A stretch of 11,678 nt of DNA, taken from contig JAFYKO010000171.1 in the NCBI GenBank assembly GCA_017537515.1, positions 1 through 11,678 on the forward strand, given 5' to 3'. The position numbers and the translations under genes were made by a program. This document shows, piece after piece, positions 10,446 through 11,678 of the stretch. Under the pieces are notes generated by a model. It saw only the letters and a list, made by a program, of their open reading frames with translations. It made no database searches and had not been told where the DNA came from. Each line of letters opens with the position of its first letter. The stretch's first letter is position 1. The DNA comes from Clostridia bacterium. Lineage in GTDB: Bacteria; Bacillota; Clostridia; Christensenellales; UBA1242.

Positions 10446-10662
10446 AGAATTTAATGGGAATGCTTGCAATCGTGAAGACAGGGCAAAAGTGGATTTGTTC
10501 CTGGGCGGGGACAACCGCTATGAACTATTTGTCACGCATTCCGTTGACGACGAACACGACTGCTTCTTAACCGTAATAGACAACAAGGACGGCAATTCAG
10601 TAGTGTCAACCACGATTAACTTTTGTCCCGTCTGCGGACGTAAACTTTCGGAGGGCGTATGA
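10429..10662 (+). CDS. Small zinc-ribbon protein, tandem family copy 3
   Basis: MCQFCEEFNG (C2, C5) and STTINFCPVCGRKL (C66, C69), with strands between (VDLFLGG, YELFVTH, CFLTVIDNK): the same family as 9813 and 10012, with a longer middle. ATG 10429 is preferred because it keeps the M-C-x-x-C start seen in the relatives and overlaps the preceding gene by 17 bases; the upstream in-frame ATG at 10351 lies wholly within that gene. As in the other copies, the upstream stop (TGA) falls within the TGT-GAA codons of the first knuckle. The stop overlaps the next ATG (ATGA). Confidence 0.73.
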   Translation: MCQFCEEFNGNACNREDRAKVDLFLGGDNRYELFVTHSVDDEHDCFLTVIDNKDGNSVVSTTINFCPVCGRKLSEGV

Positions 10663-11045
10663 GCGAAATCTACGAAAATATAAGTATGGCACTAGGTATC
10701 TTGTGCATAGTCATTGTCCTGTGCATTCCGATAGTCAAATCTACCAGGTGGTATCGGGTTCGCAAGTTCCACGAAATGCGGGACTCAATCAAGTTGTGTA
10801 TGGACACCTACGAAATCCGCAGAAGCGACCGCCTGTTCGGTTCCTTTTGGGATTCGGACGCTCCAAATGCGGTCGTAAGGGCTTACGACGCTAGACACGC
10901 CCTAAAACGCTACTTTGCAAGATACCGACGCAGGAACAAGGAATACCACGAATACGACGGCAGGACAATGTTTGAAACGACCTATAATTGGGGCGTGTTC
11001 CAGGTCAAGAACACCCGCACGGGGTTCAAACGATACTACCATTAA
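10659..11045 (+). CDS. Small membrane protein with one N-terminal helix, 128 residues
   Basis: Residues about 9-27 (SMALGILCIVIVLCIPIVK) form one membrane helix; RWYRVRKF follows, so the rest is likely cytoplasmic. The soluble part is strongly basic and aromatic (ALKRYFARYRRRNKEYHEY, TYNWGVFQVKNTRTGFKRYYH) and has no recognised domain. It is the last gene of the run that starts at 6544. The TAA stop at 11043-11045 lies inside the CATTAAA repeat block that precedes the next tnpB. Membrane-bound early phage proteins often affect host entry or exclusion, but no evidence here decides. Confidence 0.7.
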   Translation: MSEIYENISMALGILCIVIVLCIPIVKSTRWYRVRKFHEMRDSIKLCMDTYEIRRSDRLFGSFWDSDAPNAVVRAYDARHALKRYFARYRRRNKEYHEYDGRTMFETTYNWGVFQVKNTRTGFKRYYH

Positions 11046-11079
11046 AAAAATTTAATGAAACCACTTGACTTTCATTAAA
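11040..11079. repeat. Alternating CATTAAA palindromes before the third tnpB
   Basis: CATTAAA (11040-11046) and TTTAATG (11051-11057) form a perfect 7-bp inverted repeat. TTTAATGAAA (11051-11060) and TTTCATTAAA (11070-11079) form a perfect 10-bp inverted repeat with 9 bases between them that include most of the -35 box. The middle arm can pair with either side. It may be the left-end hairpin of the tnpB element or an operator. Confidence 0.55.
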
Positions 11080-11093
11080 AACTAATCTATATT
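11065..11093 (+). promoter_or_regulatory. Sigma-70-type promoter of the third tnpB
   Basis: TTGACT (11065-11070), 17-base spacer, TATATT (11088-11093). The expected transcription start, about seven bases after the -10, falls on the A of ATG 11100, so the mRNA would be leaderless or nearly so. Confidence 0.7.
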
Positions 11094-11099
11094 ACTGCT

Positions 11100-11678
11100 A
11101 TGATGTTGAAGGCATATAAATATCGGTTATACCCGACAAAGAATCAAGAGGTGCTTCTAGCCAAGCACTTTGGGTGTGCCCGATACATCTACAATTATGG
11201 GCTTGAACGAAAAATAAAGTCTTATGCTGAAACGAAGAAAAGCCTGTCCCGCTTTACTATCCAGGCAGACCTGCCACGATTGAAAAAAGCAGAAGGGACT
11301 AAATGGCTCTCCGAAGTCAATTCCTTGTCACTTCAAGCAGCATTACTTAACTTGGATATGGCATTCACACGGTTCTTCAAAGAGAAGAAGGGCTTTCCGA
11401 AGTTCAAGTCTAAACACGATAATCGGCAGTCTTTCTGCATACCGCAGAATACAGAAGTAGATTTTGAAAGCAAGCGAATCTTTATCCCGAAATTCAAGGA
11501 AGGCATAAAATGTAGATTCAGTAGAAAGTTTGAAGGCAAGATTAAGTCTAGCACCGTCAGCAGAACACCTACGGGCAAGTATTTCATTTCAATCCTGGTA
11601 GAAACCAACGATTCCATTCCGAACAAGGCACCGATAGACGAGAACAAAGCGGTCGGTGTGGACTTGGGTATCAAGACG
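11100..11678 (+). CDS. tnpB: TnpB RNA-guided nuclease, N-terminal part (3' end outside window)
   Basis: The frame is open to the window end and gives 193 residues beginning MMLKAYKYRLYPTKNQ, the classic TnpB start. It goes on with FTRFFKEKKGFPKFKSKHDNRQSF, a segment characteristic of IS1341/IS605 OrfB, and reaches the RuvC-I aspartate in VGVDLGIKT (Asp188). RuvC-II, zinc ribbon and RuvC-III would follow outside. No ribosome binding site precedes ATG 11100 or 11103, and the promoter predicts a leaderless transcript. Its sequence is far from the N-terminal half of the minus-strand tnpB, so it belongs to another lineage; it could match the fragment at 2-520, with which it shares no region to compare. 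Confidence 0.94.
   Translation, partial: MMLKAYKYRLYPTKNQEVLLAKHFGCARYIYNYGLERKIKSYAETKKSLSRFTIQADLPRLKKAEGTKWLSEVNSLSLQAALLNLDMAFTRFFKEKKGFPKFKSKHDNRQSFCIPQNTEVDFESKRIFIPKFKEGIKCRFSRKFEGKIKSSTVSRTPTGKYFISILVETNDSIPNKAPIDENKAVGVDLGIKT

Noticed and set aside
1..11678. CRISPR array, tRNA or rRNA genes
   Set aside because: No spaced direct repeats, no cloverleaf with GTTCRA arm and no rRNA-like stretch were seen on either strand.
1..11678. Joining the two window ends as one circular tnpB
   Set aside because: The RuvC-I to RuvC-II spacing would be about 45-55 residues too short, so a direct join is not supported.

Overview
The window looks like accessory or early-region DNA of a tailed double-stranded DNA bacteriophage (or prophage) of moderate GC content. 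About 26 genes, mostly 57-150 codons, are packed head to tail on the plus strand, with 4-46 base overlaps, start/stop fusions (TAATG, ATGA, GTGA) and Shine-Dalgarno sites of the AAGGA/GAGG type. Recognisable families (DUF551-like, DUF3310, ASCH, calcineurin-like phosphoesterase, many small CxxC proteins) are typical phage cargo. No structural, replication or integrase gene is present, and the host cannot be named.

Layout: (i) 2-520, the 3' part of a tnpB (RNA-guided nuclease of IS200/IS605 elements) with a candidate omega-RNA tail; (ii) 617-2000, four small genes of unknown function; (iii) 2001-2110, a structured intergenic segment with a possible terminator/antiterminator; (iv) 2111-5147, a tight cluster with a DUF551-like protein, a Lys-rich protein, a metallophosphoesterase, a one-helix membrane protein and a protein whose C-terminal third is DUF3310, closed by a strong intrinsic terminator; (v) 5165-6470, a complete minus-strand tnpB element whose right end overlaps that terminator; (vi) 6475-11045, a run of 17 plus-strand genes behind a near-consensus promoter embedded in a 9-bp inverted repeat, including an ASCH protein and a tandem family of small zinc-ribbon proteins; (vii) 11100-11678, the 5' part of another tnpB with its own near-consensus promoter.

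The most striking global property is compositional. In my read-through, eight of the sixteen 4-bp palindromes (GATC, CATG, GTAC, TCGA, GGCC, CCGG, GCGC, CGCG) never occur and AGCT occurs once, whereas CTAG, ACGT and TGCA are common. The absence also covers the three tnpB segments. This looks like strong selection against restriction sites acting on phage and passenger genes alike.

The genes probably work as a phage-host interaction region: nucleotide metabolism (DUF3310), a possible signalling-nucleotide phosphodiesterase, small zinc-binding host-interaction proteins, and tnpB elements that have no tnpA transposase in view. Most functional assignments beyond the named families remain open.
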